Source: Cereibacter sphaeroides (lineage in GTDB: Bacteria > Pseudomonadota > Alphaproteobacteria > Rhodobacterales > Rhodobacteraceae). From it: a DNA stretch of 64,000 nucleotides. The position numbers and the translations under genes were made by a program. Below, in pieces: positions 16,621 to 26,259 of the stretch (position 1 is its first letter; every line of letters begins with the position of its first letter). The notes under the pieces are model-generated. The model saw only the letters and a list, made by a program, of their open reading frames with translations. It had not been told where the DNA came from and ran no database searches. Where the stretch lies: the NCBI GenBank assembly GCA_003243455.1, contig QFQS01000002.1, positions 248,001 to 312,000 of the forward strand, read 5' to 3'.

Positions 16621-18762
16621 ATGTTCAACGTTATCAAAAAAGAGATCCAGTGGGGCGGTGAGACGCTGACGCTGGAAACTGGCAAGGTTGCCCGTCAGGC
16701 CGATGGTTCGGTTATTGCCACCCTGGGCGAAACCAGTGTCATGGCCAACGTGACCTTCGCGAAATCCGCGAAGCCAGGTCAGGACTTCTTCCCCCTGACC
16801 GTCCACTACCAGGAAAAATACTATGCCGCGGGCAAGATCCCCGGTGGCTTCTTCAAGCGTGAAGCGCGTCCTTCGGAAAAGGAAACGCTGACCTCGCGCC
16901 TGATCGACCGTCCCTGCCGCCCGCTGTTCGTTGACGGGTTCCGCAACGAGGTTCTGGTCATGGCGACCGTCCTCAGCCACGACCTGCACAACGAGCCCGA
17001 CATCGTCGCGATGATCGCGGCCTCGGCGGCGCTGACCATTTCGGGTGTGCCCTTCATGGGTCCGATCGGGGCTGCGCGCGTTGGTTTCGTGAACGGAGAC
17101 TATGTGCTGAACCCCAGCGTGGACGATCTGCAGGGCCTGCGCTCGAACCCCGAGCAGCGCCTTGACCTGGTCATCGCCGGCACCAAGGACGCCGTGATGA
17201 TGGTGGAATCGGAAGCCTATGAGTTGACCGAGGCCGAGATGCTGGGCGCGGTCAAGTTCGGCCATGCCGCGATGCAGCCGGTGATCGACATGATCATCGA
17301 CTTTGCGGAACAGTCGGCGAAAGAGCCCTTCGACTTTCAGGCGCCGGACTACTCGGCCATCTATGGCCGCGTGAAAGCTGCGGGCGAAAAGCAGATGCGC
17401 GCCGCATTTGCCCTGCGCGACAAGCAGGAACGCACCAACGCCATCGACGCGGCAGCGGATACCATCGTCGAGGCTCTGTCGGATGAGGACAAGGCTGACG
17501 CGAACCTGGGCTCGGCGATCAAGAAGCTGGAAAGCTCGATACTGCGCGGCGACATCATCTCTGGTGGTGCGCGCATCGACGGTCGCGACAACAAGACCGT
17601 CCGTTCGATCGTGTCGGAAACCGGCGTTCTGCCGCGCACCCACGGCTCGGCCCTGTTCACCCGGGGTGAGACGCAGGCGCTGGTCGTAACCACGCTGGGC
17701 ACCGGCGAAGATGAGCAGATCATCGACGCCCTGCACGGCAATTCGCGCTCAAACTTCCTGCTGCACTACAACTTCCCGCCCTATTCGGTCGGCGAAGTTG
17801 GCCGTGTGGGTTCGCCCGGCCGTCGTGAGATCGGCCACGGCAAGCTGGCATGGCGCGCGCTTCAGGCCGTTCTGCCTGCCGCGACCGACTTCCCTTACAC
17901 GATCCGCGTCGTGTCCGAGATCACCGAGTCGAACGGTTCGTCCTCGATGGCTTCCGTCTGCGGCGGATCGCTGTCGATGATGGATGCGGGCGTTCCGCTG
18001 AAGGCTCCGGTTGCCGGTGTGGCCATGGGTCTGATCCTGGAAGATGACGGCAAATGGGCCGTGCTGACCGACATCCTTGGCGACGAGGATCACCTCGGCG
18101 ACATGGACTTCAAGGTGGCCGGCACCGCGAGCGGCATCACCTCGCTGCAGATGGACATCAAGGTTGCCGGGATCACCCCGGAAATCATGGAGCAGGCTTT
18201 GGCGCAGGCCAAGGACGGCCGTCTGCACATCCTGGGCGAGATGAACAAGGCGCTGTCGGCCCCACAAGGCTTCAGCGAGTACGCGCCCAAGATCGAGACG
18301 CTGACCATTCCGACCGACAAGATCCGCGAAGTGATCGGCTCGGGCGGCAAGGTCATCCGCGAGATCGTGGAAACCTCTGGCGCCAAGGTCGACATCAACG
18401 ACGACGGCGTGATCAAGATCGCGTCCAGCGACGCGAATGCGATCAAGAAGGCCTATGACATGATCTGGTCGATCGTGGCAGAGCCGGAAGAGGGCAAGAT
18501 CTACACCGGCCGCGTGGTGAAACTGGTGGACTTCGGCGCCTTCGTGAACTTCTTCGGCAAGCGCGACGGCCTGGTCCACGTGTCCCAGATCGCCAGCAAG
18601 CGCCTGACCCATCCGAACGAGATCCTGAAGGAAGGCCAGGAAGTGAAGGTCAAGCTTCTGGGCTTTGACGATCGCGGCAAGGTTCGCCTTGGCATGAAGA
18701 TGGTCGACCAGGAAACCGGTGCCGAAATCACCGAGAAGAAAGAAGAAGCCGAAGAGGCGTAA
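16621..18762 (+). CDS. pnp: Polyribonucleotide nucleotidyltransferase (PNPase)
   Basis: This 713-residue phosphorolytic 3'-5' exoribonuclease degrades mRNA in the degradosome. Two RNase PH-like domains (about 1-210 and 300-540) are separated by an all-helical linker; the active core is seen in FPPYSVGEVGRVGSPGRREIGHG. A KH domain (IREVIGSGGKVIREI, about 560-610) and an S1 domain (GRVVKLVDFGAFVNF, about 620-690) follow, then an acidic Lys/Glu tail. The length is normal for the family. The ATG is preceded by AGGATGAGAT. Confidence 0.99.
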   Translation: MFNVIKKEIQWGGETLTLETGKVARQADGSVIATLGETSVMANVTFAKSAKPGQDFFPLTVHYQEKYYAAGKIPGGFFKREARPSEKETLTSRLIDRPCRPLFVDGFRNEVLVMATVLSHDLHNEPDIVAMIAASAALTISGVPFMGPIGAARVGFVNGDYVLNPSVDDLQGLRSNPEQRLDLVIAGTKDAVMMVESEAYELTEAEMLGAVKFGHAAMQPVIDMIIDFAEQSAKEPFDFQAPDYSAIYGRVKAAGEKQMRAAFALRDKQERTNAIDAAADTIVEALSDEDKADANLGSAIKKLESSILRGDIISGGARIDGRDNKTVRSIVSETGVLPRTHGSALFTRGETQALVVTTLGTGEDEQIIDALHGNSRSNFLLHYNFPPYSVGEVGRVGSPGRREIGHGKLAWRALQAVLPAATDFPYTIRVVSEITESNGSSSMASVCGGSLSMMDAGVPLKAPVAGVAMGLILEDDGKWAVLTDILGDEDHLGDMDFKVAGTASGITSLQMDIKVAGITPEIMEQALAQAKDGRLHILGEMNKALSAPQGFSEYAPKIETLTIPTDKIREVIGSGGKVIREIVETSGAKVDINDDGVIKIASSDANAIKKAYDMIWSIVAEPEEGKIYTGRVVKLVDFGAFVNFFGKRDGLVHVSQIASKRLTHPNEILKEGQEVKVKLLGFDDRGKVRLGMKMVDQETGAEITEKKEEAEEA

Positions 18763-18788
18763 GTCTTTCGATTTCGTCAAACTGAAGG

Positions 18789-18818
18789 CCCCGGCGGAAA
18801 CGCCGGGGTTTTTCTTTT
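18789..18818. terminator. Bidirectional intrinsic terminator between pnp and the phosphoesterase gene
   Basis: CCCCGGCG (18789-18796) pairs with CGCCGGGG (18801-18808) around a GAAA tetraloop, followed by TTTTTCTTTT. It lies 26 bp after pnp and overlaps the approach to the convergent gene that ends at 18820. Confidence 0.93.
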
Positions 18819-18819
18819 G

Positions 18820-19554
18820 TCAGGGTTTCAGCGCCACCCTGTCACGTTCGCTGAGGACAAAGACATCTCGACCCTCCAGCACAACTGTGGTCAGCGGTCC
18901 GCCATAGGCCGCGCCGCTGTCGATGTTCACCCGGTTGCCGTAGTGCTGAGGCGCATCCAGCGCTGTATGGCCATGGACGACAAGAATGCCATGGTCGCGA
19001 TTGTCGTCGAGAAAGCCTTTGCGGATCCAGACCAAGTCGTCCTCTGCCTGCTGGTCCAGCGGCACGCCTGGGCGGATGCCTGCATGCACATAGACGACCG
19101 GGCCGCGCCGGAACATGGTGGGAAGCCCATTGACGAAGGCGCGATGAGCGGCAGGAACAGCCGCTACCGCATCGTCGTGGACCGGAGCGATCGGCCTGTC
19201 GCCGGCCGCCCTGACACCATATGAGCCGAGCGTCGCAGCGCCGCCAAGATGCGGATGCAGCCAGCTCAACTCGGCGCGCAGGCCGGGGTCATGCCATTTG
19301 GGATCGTCCAGAAACTTTGTGAACAATCGGTCATGATTTCCCTTGATCACGATCCAGTTTCGCCCTTCGCCCACGCCGCGCGACAGATAGTCCACCACGC
19401 CTTTGCTGTCCGGGCCGCGATCTACAAGGTCGCCAAGGTGCACGACCGGCGCATCGGCATCGCCATGCAGGCGAATGTCGCGGGCGATCCGTTCATGCGC
19501 GTCGCGCAAGAGGTCGAGATGGCCGTGAATGTCGCCGATCGCATAGGTCCGCAT
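18820..19554 (-). CDS. Metallophosphoesterase (serine/threonine protein phosphatase / ApaH-PrpE-like)
   Basis: This 244-residue cytoplasmic calcineurin-like phosphoesterase contains, in order, GDIHGH (residues 7-12), GDLVDRGPDS (about 41-50) and GNHDR (about 73-77). These are the three metal-ligand blocks of the PPP family. A later HGHTALD block provides the last histidine ligands. It could dephosphorylate proteins or hydrolyse dinucleoside polyphosphates; the sequence does not decide. The gene is monocistronic and converges with pnp. Confidence 0.9.
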   Translation of the reverse strand: MRTYAIGDIHGHLDLLRDAHERIARDIRLHGDADAPVVHLGDLVDRGPDSKGVVDYLSRGVGEGRNWIVIKGNHDRLFTKFLDDPKWHDPGLRAELSWLHPHLGGAATLGSYGVRAAGDRPIAPVHDDAVAAVPAAHRAFVNGLPTMFRRGPVVYVHAGIRPGVPLDQQAEDDLVWIRKGFLDDNRDHGILVVHGHTALDAPQHYGNRVNIDSGAAYGGPLTTVVLEGRDVFVLSERDRVALKP

Positions 19555-19692
19555 CAGTGTCTCCTTGCTTCGCGCCGCGGGCGGACCCTAACCAAATCGG
19601 GGAACCGGCGACAGGGTCCATGTCGCCTTGGTTTGACCCTGCCGCTCAAGCGGCGTAACCCTTGAGTCCATGCGGGAAAAGGGAGGCTCATC

Positions 19693-21108
19693 GTGAGCAG
19701 CGCAGAGATCGGCCTGATCGGGCTTGGAACTATGGGTGCCGCCTTGGCGCTGAACATCGCCGAGAAAGGCTTTCCCATCGCGGTGTGGAACCGGACCCAC
19801 TCGGTAACGCAGGAATTCCATGCAGGCGCAGGTGATCTGGCACAGCGGATCGTGCCGACCGAAACGCTTGAGGCGCTGGTGGCGGCCATCCGTCCGCCGC
19901 GCGCGATCATCCTTATGGTTCCTGCCGGACCCATCGTGGATGACCAGATCGCCGCGCTGCGCCCGCTTCTGGGCAAGGACGACATCATCATCGACGCGGG
20001 CAACGCCGAGTTCCACGATACCGAGCGCCGTGCTGCCGAGGCTCAGGCGCAGGGCGTGCCCTTCATCGGGATGGGTGTCTCGGGTGGCGAGGAAGGTGCG
20101 CGCAATGGCCCATCGATCATGGGTGGCGGGCCGCGCGCGGCCTGGGATCGCGTGGCTCCGGTGCTGAACGCCATCTCGGCCAAGTTTGAGGGGACGCCCT
20201 GCGCCACCTGGATGGGACCGGGCGGCGCGGGGCACTTCGTGAAGATGGTCCACAACGGCATCGAATATGCCGACATGCAGATGATCGCCGAGCTTTACGG
20301 GGTGATGCGCGACGGAATGGGAATGTCGGCAGGTCAGATCGCGCCGGTGTTCGAGGGGTGGAACAAGGGTGTGCTGCGGTCCTACCTGATCGAGATTTCG
20401 GGGATCGTGGCGCGGGCCGACGACCCCAAGACGGGCAAGCCGATGCTGGACGTGATCCTCGATTCCGCCGGGCAGAAGGGAACGGGGCGCTGGACCGCAA
20501 TCGAGGCGCAGCATCTGGCGACGCCGGTGCCGGTGATCGAGGCGGCGGTGGCCGCCCGCAACGTCTCGGCTCGGTTGGCCGGGCGGAAGGCGGGTCAGGC
20601 GCTGTATGGGGCTGCCCCGACCAGGTTGGCGGCGGGAGCCTTGAGTATCGCCGATCTGGAGCAGGCGCTGATTGCGGGCAAGATCCTGTGCTACGCGCAG
20701 GGGTTCGAGATGCTGGATGCGGCCTCGCGCGGGTTCAAGTGGGGCGTGCCGATGCCAGAGGTCGCCAAGGTCTGGCGGGCGGGCTGCATCATCCGGTCTG
20801 ACATGCTGAACGATATGGCTTCGGCGCTAAGTGAGGATCCTGCGCGGAACCTGATGTTGGCGCCGGTTTTTGCAGCGCATCTGAAGAAGGGGCATGAGGC
20901 GCTGCGAAAGGTGGTCGCAGCGGCTTCGCTGGCGGGGCTGCCAGTGCCCGCACTGGCGGCAGGGCTGATGTGGTTCGACATGATGCGGACCGGACGGGGA
21001 ACGGCGAATATGATTCAGGCGCAGCGGGATTATTTCGGCAACCACGGTTTCGAACGGGTCGATGGCGGCGGGCCGGGGCAGCATGGACCCTGGGCGGGGC
21101 ACGGCTAA
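19693..21108 (+). CDS. gnd: 6-phosphogluconate dehydrogenase (decarboxylating)
   Basis: This 471-residue NADP-dependent enzyme oxidises 6-phosphogluconate to ribulose-5-phosphate in the oxidative pentose phosphate pathway. The NADP-binding GLGTMGAALALNIAEKG is at the N-terminus. The catalytic blocks GVSGGEEGARNGPSIMGGG and GAGHFVKMVHNGIEYADMQ (Lys and Asn) and GTGRWTAIEA are present. The start is GTG at 19693, preceded by GGGAGG. Its length equals that of the long homodimeric form. Confidence 0.98.
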   Translation: MSSAEIGLIGLGTMGAALALNIAEKGFPIAVWNRTHSVTQEFHAGAGDLAQRIVPTETLEALVAAIRPPRAIILMVPAGPIVDDQIAALRPLLGKDDIIIDAGNAEFHDTERRAAEAQAQGVPFIGMGVSGGEEGARNGPSIMGGGPRAAWDRVAPVLNAISAKFEGTPCATWMGPGGAGHFVKMVHNGIEYADMQMIAELYGVMRDGMGMSAGQIAPVFEGWNKGVLRSYLIEISGIVARADDPKTGKPMLDVILDSAGQKGTGRWTAIEAQHLATPVPVIEAAVAARNVSARLAGRKAGQALYGAAPTRLAAGALSIADLEQALIAGKILCYAQGFEMLDAASRGFKWGVPMPEVAKVWRAGCIIRSDMLNDMASALSEDPARNLMLAPVFAAHLKKGHEALRKVVAAASLAGLPVPALAAGLMWFDMMRTGRGTANMIQAQRDYFGNHGFERVDGGGPGQHGPWAGHG

Positions 21109-21126
21109 GGCTTATCTCATAAATTG

Positions 21127-21152
21127 CCTTCGGCCGCCCGAAGGTTAGTTTT
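21127..21152 (+). terminator. Intrinsic terminator of gnd
   Basis: CCTTCGG (21127-21133) and CCGAAGG (21138-21144) form a 7-bp stem with a CCGC loop, followed by TTAGTTTT. It starts 18 bp after the gnd stop and reaches into the 3' end of the convergent esterase gene. Confidence 0.8.
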
Positions 21153-22062
21153 CTGCGGTTGGTGCAGTGTCGGGCGAAAGATAAGCTGCAAGTTCGGGCA
21201 CAATCGTTTCAATGATGGCGGCTCGGCCCAGGCTGTTGAAATGGCACTTGTCCCAGCGATAGTCATTGCCAAGTTCGTCGGTGTTCATGCCCACGATCAT
21301 TCTGTCGTTGCCCTCAGCCACACGGGTCTGAACTTCGCGAACTTCAGGGACACCATTCTCTCGGCCGTCGCCGGTGCATTTCGACGTGCGGAACAGATAT
21401 AGTTCGCTTTCCGGCATCGCCAGAAGAAGGTTGCTTGTCAGTTCGGTGATCTGCTGTTGCAAAACATTGGTGTCAAACTTTGTTCCGGCGTCCGTCTCAC
21501 CCTGATGCCAAAGCACAAGTCTGGGCTCAAAACCATAAGCCTGCGCTTGGGCGACATTGTCCAGAAGGGTCTGCAGATAGAGGGAACGGGAATCCAGCCA
21601 ATCCGCATACTGGGTCGCAGAGATGGCTCCATTGATCAGAACGACCGGCCTGTCGACGGCGCGCCCCAGTTCGACACCAAGATTTGTCCACAGGCTGCCA
21701 TCCGCCCCTGTCGCGCCGGGCAGCGGATCGCGGGCAACATGACAGGCTCCATCATACCAGGCATATACGCGGTCTGCGGGGTCCGATGCAAAATATGAGG
21801 AAATGGCGTTTGCCGCATTTGATTGGCCCCCTGTGACGACAACAAGGCTTTCTGCTGGCGATGGACAATTGACGGGTTGATCAAGTGGCCTTGAAACTCT
21901 GGTACTGATATCCACCCAAGATTTTTCGAGGCCCAGCGTCGTTCTTATGACATATCTGGTATGTTTATACGCCGAACCCACGGCGCCGATCTCGGAAGCC
22001 GCATAAATGCCGGTGGAAAAAGCAAAAAGAGCAAATATCAGACCAATCGTGAATATCCGCAT
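21145..22062 (-). CDS. SGNH-type / sialate O-acetylesterase-like carbohydrate esterase
   Basis: This is a roughly 305-residue exported protein. The start MRIFTIGLIFALFAFSTGIYA gives a clean signal peptide, so I chose 22062 over the in-frame 22116. SGNH blocks are VVVTGGQSNAAN (block I, Ser nucleophile), the Gly-rich middle, VLWHQGETDAG (the family's HQGE motif) and DKCHFNSLG with the catalytic histidine. It resembles the SASA/DUF303 carbohydrate esterases that deacetylate sugars; the substrate is unknown. The flanking DNA is AT-richer than the window average. Confidence 0.8.
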   Translation of the reverse strand: MRIFTIGLIFALFAFSTGIYAASEIGAVGSAYKHTRYVIRTTLGLEKSWVDISTRVSRPLDQPVNCPSPAESLVVVTGGQSNAANAISSYFASDPADRVYAWYDGACHVARDPLPGATGADGSLWTNLGVELGRAVDRPVVLINGAISATQYADWLDSRSLYLQTLLDNVAQAQAYGFEPRLVLWHQGETDAGTKFDTNVLQQQITELTSNLLLAMPESELYLFRTSKCTGDGRENGVPEVREVQTRVAEGNDRMIVGMNTDELGNDYRWDKCHFNSLGRAAIIETIVPELAAYLSPDTAPTAEN

Positions 22063-22175
22063 TGTGCCACCATCACAGCCCCAGGCAAGTAAGCGGTCAA
22101 TTTCCGCATTACTCAAGGCTGGTTATGATGGGGGTGCGACAAAATGAATAATTTTTCCAAGATGGCTTAAATTTT

Positions 22176-22207
22176 AACCCGCCGAAGCTTTTGCACTTCG
22201 GCGGGTT
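22176..22207 (-). terminator. Intrinsic terminator downstream of serA
   Basis: AACCCGCCGAAG (22176-22187) and CTTCGGCGGGTT (22196-22207) form a perfect 12-bp stem with an 8-nt loop, in an AT-rich gap 49 bp beyond the serA stop. The tail on either strand is AT-rich rather than a pure T-run, so it may work in both directions. Confidence 0.75.
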
Positions 22208-22255
22208 GTATTCAAATATTAACTTATGTCTGCAGCTTTTAATACTTATGAGGCT

Positions 22256-23851
<1,596 letters not shown>

Positions 23852-23911
23852 GACGGGCTCCATTTATGGGAATGTCGGGGGAAGGCGGGGCTGGCCCCGC
23901 CTGAAATTAGC

Positions 23912-25069
23912 TCAGGCCGCTTTGGCGAGTTCGGCGATCTCGGCGCGGAAGGCCCAGTCGATCCAGGGCAGAAGCGCCTGGATGTCCGAGCGCTCGACGG
24001 TCGATCCACACCAGATGCGCAGGCCCGGAGGGGCGTCGCGATACGAGCCGAGGTCAAGGCCAACACCCGCCGTCTCGAGCCGCTTGGCGACGGCTTTGGC
24101 GAAGGCTGCGCCATCGATGATCATCGGATCGGTAAAGCGCAGACAGACGCTGGTGATCGATGCCGTGGCCGGATCGACGGCGAGGTTGGCGATCCAACTG
24201 CGCGCGGCGACGAACTGGTCAATCTCTGCCGCGTTTTCGGCGGCACGGTTGATCAGGGCGGGCAGGCCACCGATGGATTTGGCCCAGTTGAGCGCGACCA
24301 GGTAATCCTCGACCGCCAGCATCGAGGGGGTGTTGATCGTTTCGCCCTCAAAGATGCCTTCGCTGATCTTGCCCCTGGAGGTAAGGCGGAAGATTTTCGG
24401 CAGCGGCCAGGCGGGGGTATAGGTCTCCAGTCGTTCGACGGCGCGGGGCGACAGGATCAGCATGCCATGCGCGCCCTCTCCGCCCAGCACCTTTTGCCAG
24501 GAGAAGGTAACGACATCGAGTTTGTCCCAGGGCAGGTCCATCGCGAAGGCGGCGGAGGTTGCGTCGCAGATGGTGAGACCGGCGCGGTTTGCGGGGATTG
24601 CATTGCCGTTCGGGACGCGGACGCCAGAGGTGGTGCCGTTCCAGGTAAAGACCACGTCGCGGTCGAAATCGACCTGCGCGAAATCCACGATCTCGCCATA
24701 TGGCGCCTTGCGGACGGTGGCATCGAGTTTCAGCTGCTTGACCACATCGGTGACCCAGCCTTCGCCGAACGACTCCCAGGCCAGCATCTCGACGGGCCGC
24801 GCGCCCAGCAGCGACCACATCGCCATTTCCATGGCGCCGGTATCCGAGGCGGGGACGATGCCGATGCGGTAACCGGCGGGAACACCGAGAATCTCGCGGG
24901 TGAGGGTGATGGCCTGCTTCAGCTTGGCCTTGCCGACAGCGGCGCGATGCGACCGGCCAAGCGGCGCATCGGCGAGCAGATCGAGCGAAAAACCGGGGAT
25001 TTTGGCGCAGGGGCCAGAGGAGAAGCGCGGGTTTGCCGGCCGCGCGGCCGGGGTCTGCAGATCAGACAT
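23912..25069 (-). CDS. serC: Phosphoserine aminotransferase
   Basis: This 385-residue PLP enzyme converts 3-phosphohydroxypyruvate and glutamate to phosphoserine. The N-terminus PANPRFSSGPCAKIPGF and the PLP-lysine block VTFSWQKVLGGEGAHGM are typical of the alphaproteobacterial SerC branch. I chose the ATG at 25069 because GGAAGGATAGC lies directly upstream. serA follows 60 bases after the stop, so the two form an operon, headed by a leader hairpin. Confidence 0.97.
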   Translation of the reverse strand: MSDLQTPAARPANPRFSSGPCAKIPGFSLDLLADAPLGRSHRAAVGKAKLKQAITLTREILGVPAGYRIGIVPASDTGAMEMAMWSLLGARPVEMLAWESFGEGWVTDVVKQLKLDATVRKAPYGEIVDFAQVDFDRDVVFTWNGTTSGVRVPNGNAIPANRAGLTICDATSAAFAMDLPWDKLDVVTFSWQKVLGGEGAHGMLILSPRAVERLETYTPAWPLPKIFRLTSRGKISEGIFEGETINTPSMLAVEDYLVALNWAKSIGGLPALINRAAENAAEIDQFVAARSWIANLAVDPATASITSVCLRFTDPMIIDGAAFAKAVAKRLETAGVGLDLGSYRDAPPGLRIWCGSTVERSDIQALLPWIDWAFRAEIAELAKAA

Positions 25070-25121
25070 GCTATCCTTCCAGATAAACGCCCCTCGTTGG
25101 GGAGGGGTTTCCCGCTGCCAC
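25070..25121 (-). promoter_or_regulatory. serC-serA 5' leader with conserved-type hairpin (serC RNA leader candidate)
   Basis: Read on the minus strand, the 5' UTR has CCCCTC (25107-25102) and GAGGGG (25095-25090) as a 6-bp stem around CCCAAC, then a T-rich stretch, then the GGAAGGATAGC ribosome-binding site of serC. An RNA motif named serC is known upstream of serC-serA operons in Alphaproteobacteria; position and gene context match. I could not align it to the motif, so identity is inference. Confidence 0.55.
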
Positions 25122-25149
25122 ACCTATGAAAACGGTGCCGGTGCGTCAA
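25122..25149 (-). promoter_or_regulatory. Candidate promoter of serC-serA
   Basis: On the minus strand TTGACG (25149-25144) is followed after 16 nt by ATAGGT (25127-25122), a near-consensus -35 and a weak -10. It would start transcription just before the leader hairpin. Confidence 0.4.
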
Positions 25150-25252
25150 CTGGGAATGCAAAGGCGACATATACGGCGGTTGGCATGGCACTTGGCGGAA
25201 AGCCGGTGGCGCTGCTATCCTCCTTCCGTTCCGGGCGTGTAGGAGGGTCGCG

Positions 25253-25660
25253 ATGATCGATCGTCGAAGGGGCATCTGGTCTGGCGCTTTTGCGATTGCG
25301 GTGGCGTTGGCCACTCCGGGTCTGGCACAGGATGTTCCCTCAACGCTTGTCACCGAAGCGCAGGCGACCTGCATTGCCAGCCGGGCCGACACCTACATTG
25401 CCGAAAACCGGCCCGTATATGTCGTCGTGCTGCCGCCCGAGGGCAGTTGCCCGGCAGAGATTGACGGCACCGGCAGCCTTGCCGATGACAGCACAGCCTC
25501 GGGCGCGGGCATCGGGTTGAAGGAAGGTGAATCGTCCGGCTTCATCGTCATGACGCGAACCCAACTGGTTTGTATCAAGGAGCGCCTCGCCGACCTTCTT
25601 GAGCCGCAGTTGGACGCGCCGGGCAAATTCCGCCTCAGCCTGGAGAAATGCGGGGGATGA
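25253..25660 (+). CDS. Small secreted four-cysteine protein of unknown function
   Basis: I do not recognise this 135-residue protein. It has a signal peptide (MIDRRRGIWSGAFAIAVALATPGLAQ, split here only by the cleavage after LAQ). The mature part of about 110 residues has four cysteines (in QATCIAS, GSCPAE, LVCIKE and EKCGG), which suggests two disulfides in the periplasm. The ATG follows GGAGGGTCGCG. Its stop overlaps the next start as ATGA, so it is translationally coupled to the membrane-anchored gene and heads a three-gene unit. Confidence 0.7.
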   Translation: MIDRRRGIWSGAFAIAVALATPGLAQDVPSTLVTEAQATCIASRADTYIAENRPVYVVVLPPEGSCPAEIDGTGSLADDSTASGAGIGLKEGESSGFIVMTRTQLVCIKERLADLLEPQLDAPGKFRLSLEKCGG

Positions 25661-26259
25661 CCACCGAAGACCCGCAAGCGGAGCCTCGTCAAGTCCCGTT
25701 GGCATGGCACGAGCGACCAGGGTGGAAAAGCATCAAGGCCGTCGTCGAATTGATCGGCATATTCGGCGGGGTGCTGGGCGTGGCCTTTGTCGGCTATCAG
25801 TTGCAGGACGCGCAAAAGAGCCAGCGGATCGAGCGGTCGCTTGGGCTGGTCGAGCGGTTCAACCAGCCGCTTCTGGCCGGGGCTATAGAAACGCTGCGGG
25901 TGGCCACTCAGGACATGAACGCGCAACTGCCCCAGAAGGGCAGCGACGGCAAGCCCGCAGGTTTCAACAAGGCCGACGCGGACAAGATCGCCGTCTACCT
26001 GACCTCTTCGCAGGACGAAGATACGCGCAGGAACCAGGCGGCGCTGATCACCGCGGCGCGGTTTTTCGACGAGGTCAACCTGTGCGTCCGCGCCGGGCTG
26101 TGCGACCGCGAGATCGTTTGCCTGTACCTGACCGTTTATGCGGGTCAGCTTGACCAGACATTGGGCGCGGGCCTTGCAGCCTATAACCGGAACTCGGGCG
26201 GCGTCGCGCTGGGCGAAGGGCTGCGGGCGGTGGCGGGATACCAATGCGCGCCGTCCTGA
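25657..26259 (+). CDS. Single-pass membrane protein of unknown function
   Basis: This is a roughly 200-residue protein. One transmembrane segment (VVELIGIFGGVLGVAFVGYQL, about residues 30-50) follows a short polar N-terminus. The remaining 150 residues are soluble and helical, with two cysteines in CVRAGLCDRE. The ATG (25657) overlaps the upstream stop. It resembles the many small membrane-anchored proteins with an alpha-helical tail (DUF4760-like layout), but I cannot assign a family. Its stop lies inside the start of the next gene (16-bp overlap), so all three genes are coupled. Confidence 0.65.
   Translation: MTTEDPQAEPRQVPLAWHERPGWKSIKAVVELIGIFGGVLGVAFVGYQLQDAQKSQRIERSLGLVERFNQPLLAGAIETLRVATQDMNAQLPQKGSDGKPAGFNKADADKIAVYLTSSQDEDTRRNQAALITAARFFDEVNLCVRAGLCDREIVCLYLTVYAGQLDQTLGAGLAAYNRNSGGVALGEGLRAVAGYQCAPS

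Noticed and set aside
16492..17736. Long minus-strand frame opposite pnp
   Set aside because: pnp is fully supported by domains. The antisense frame has His/Arg/Gln-rich shadow composition and no motif.
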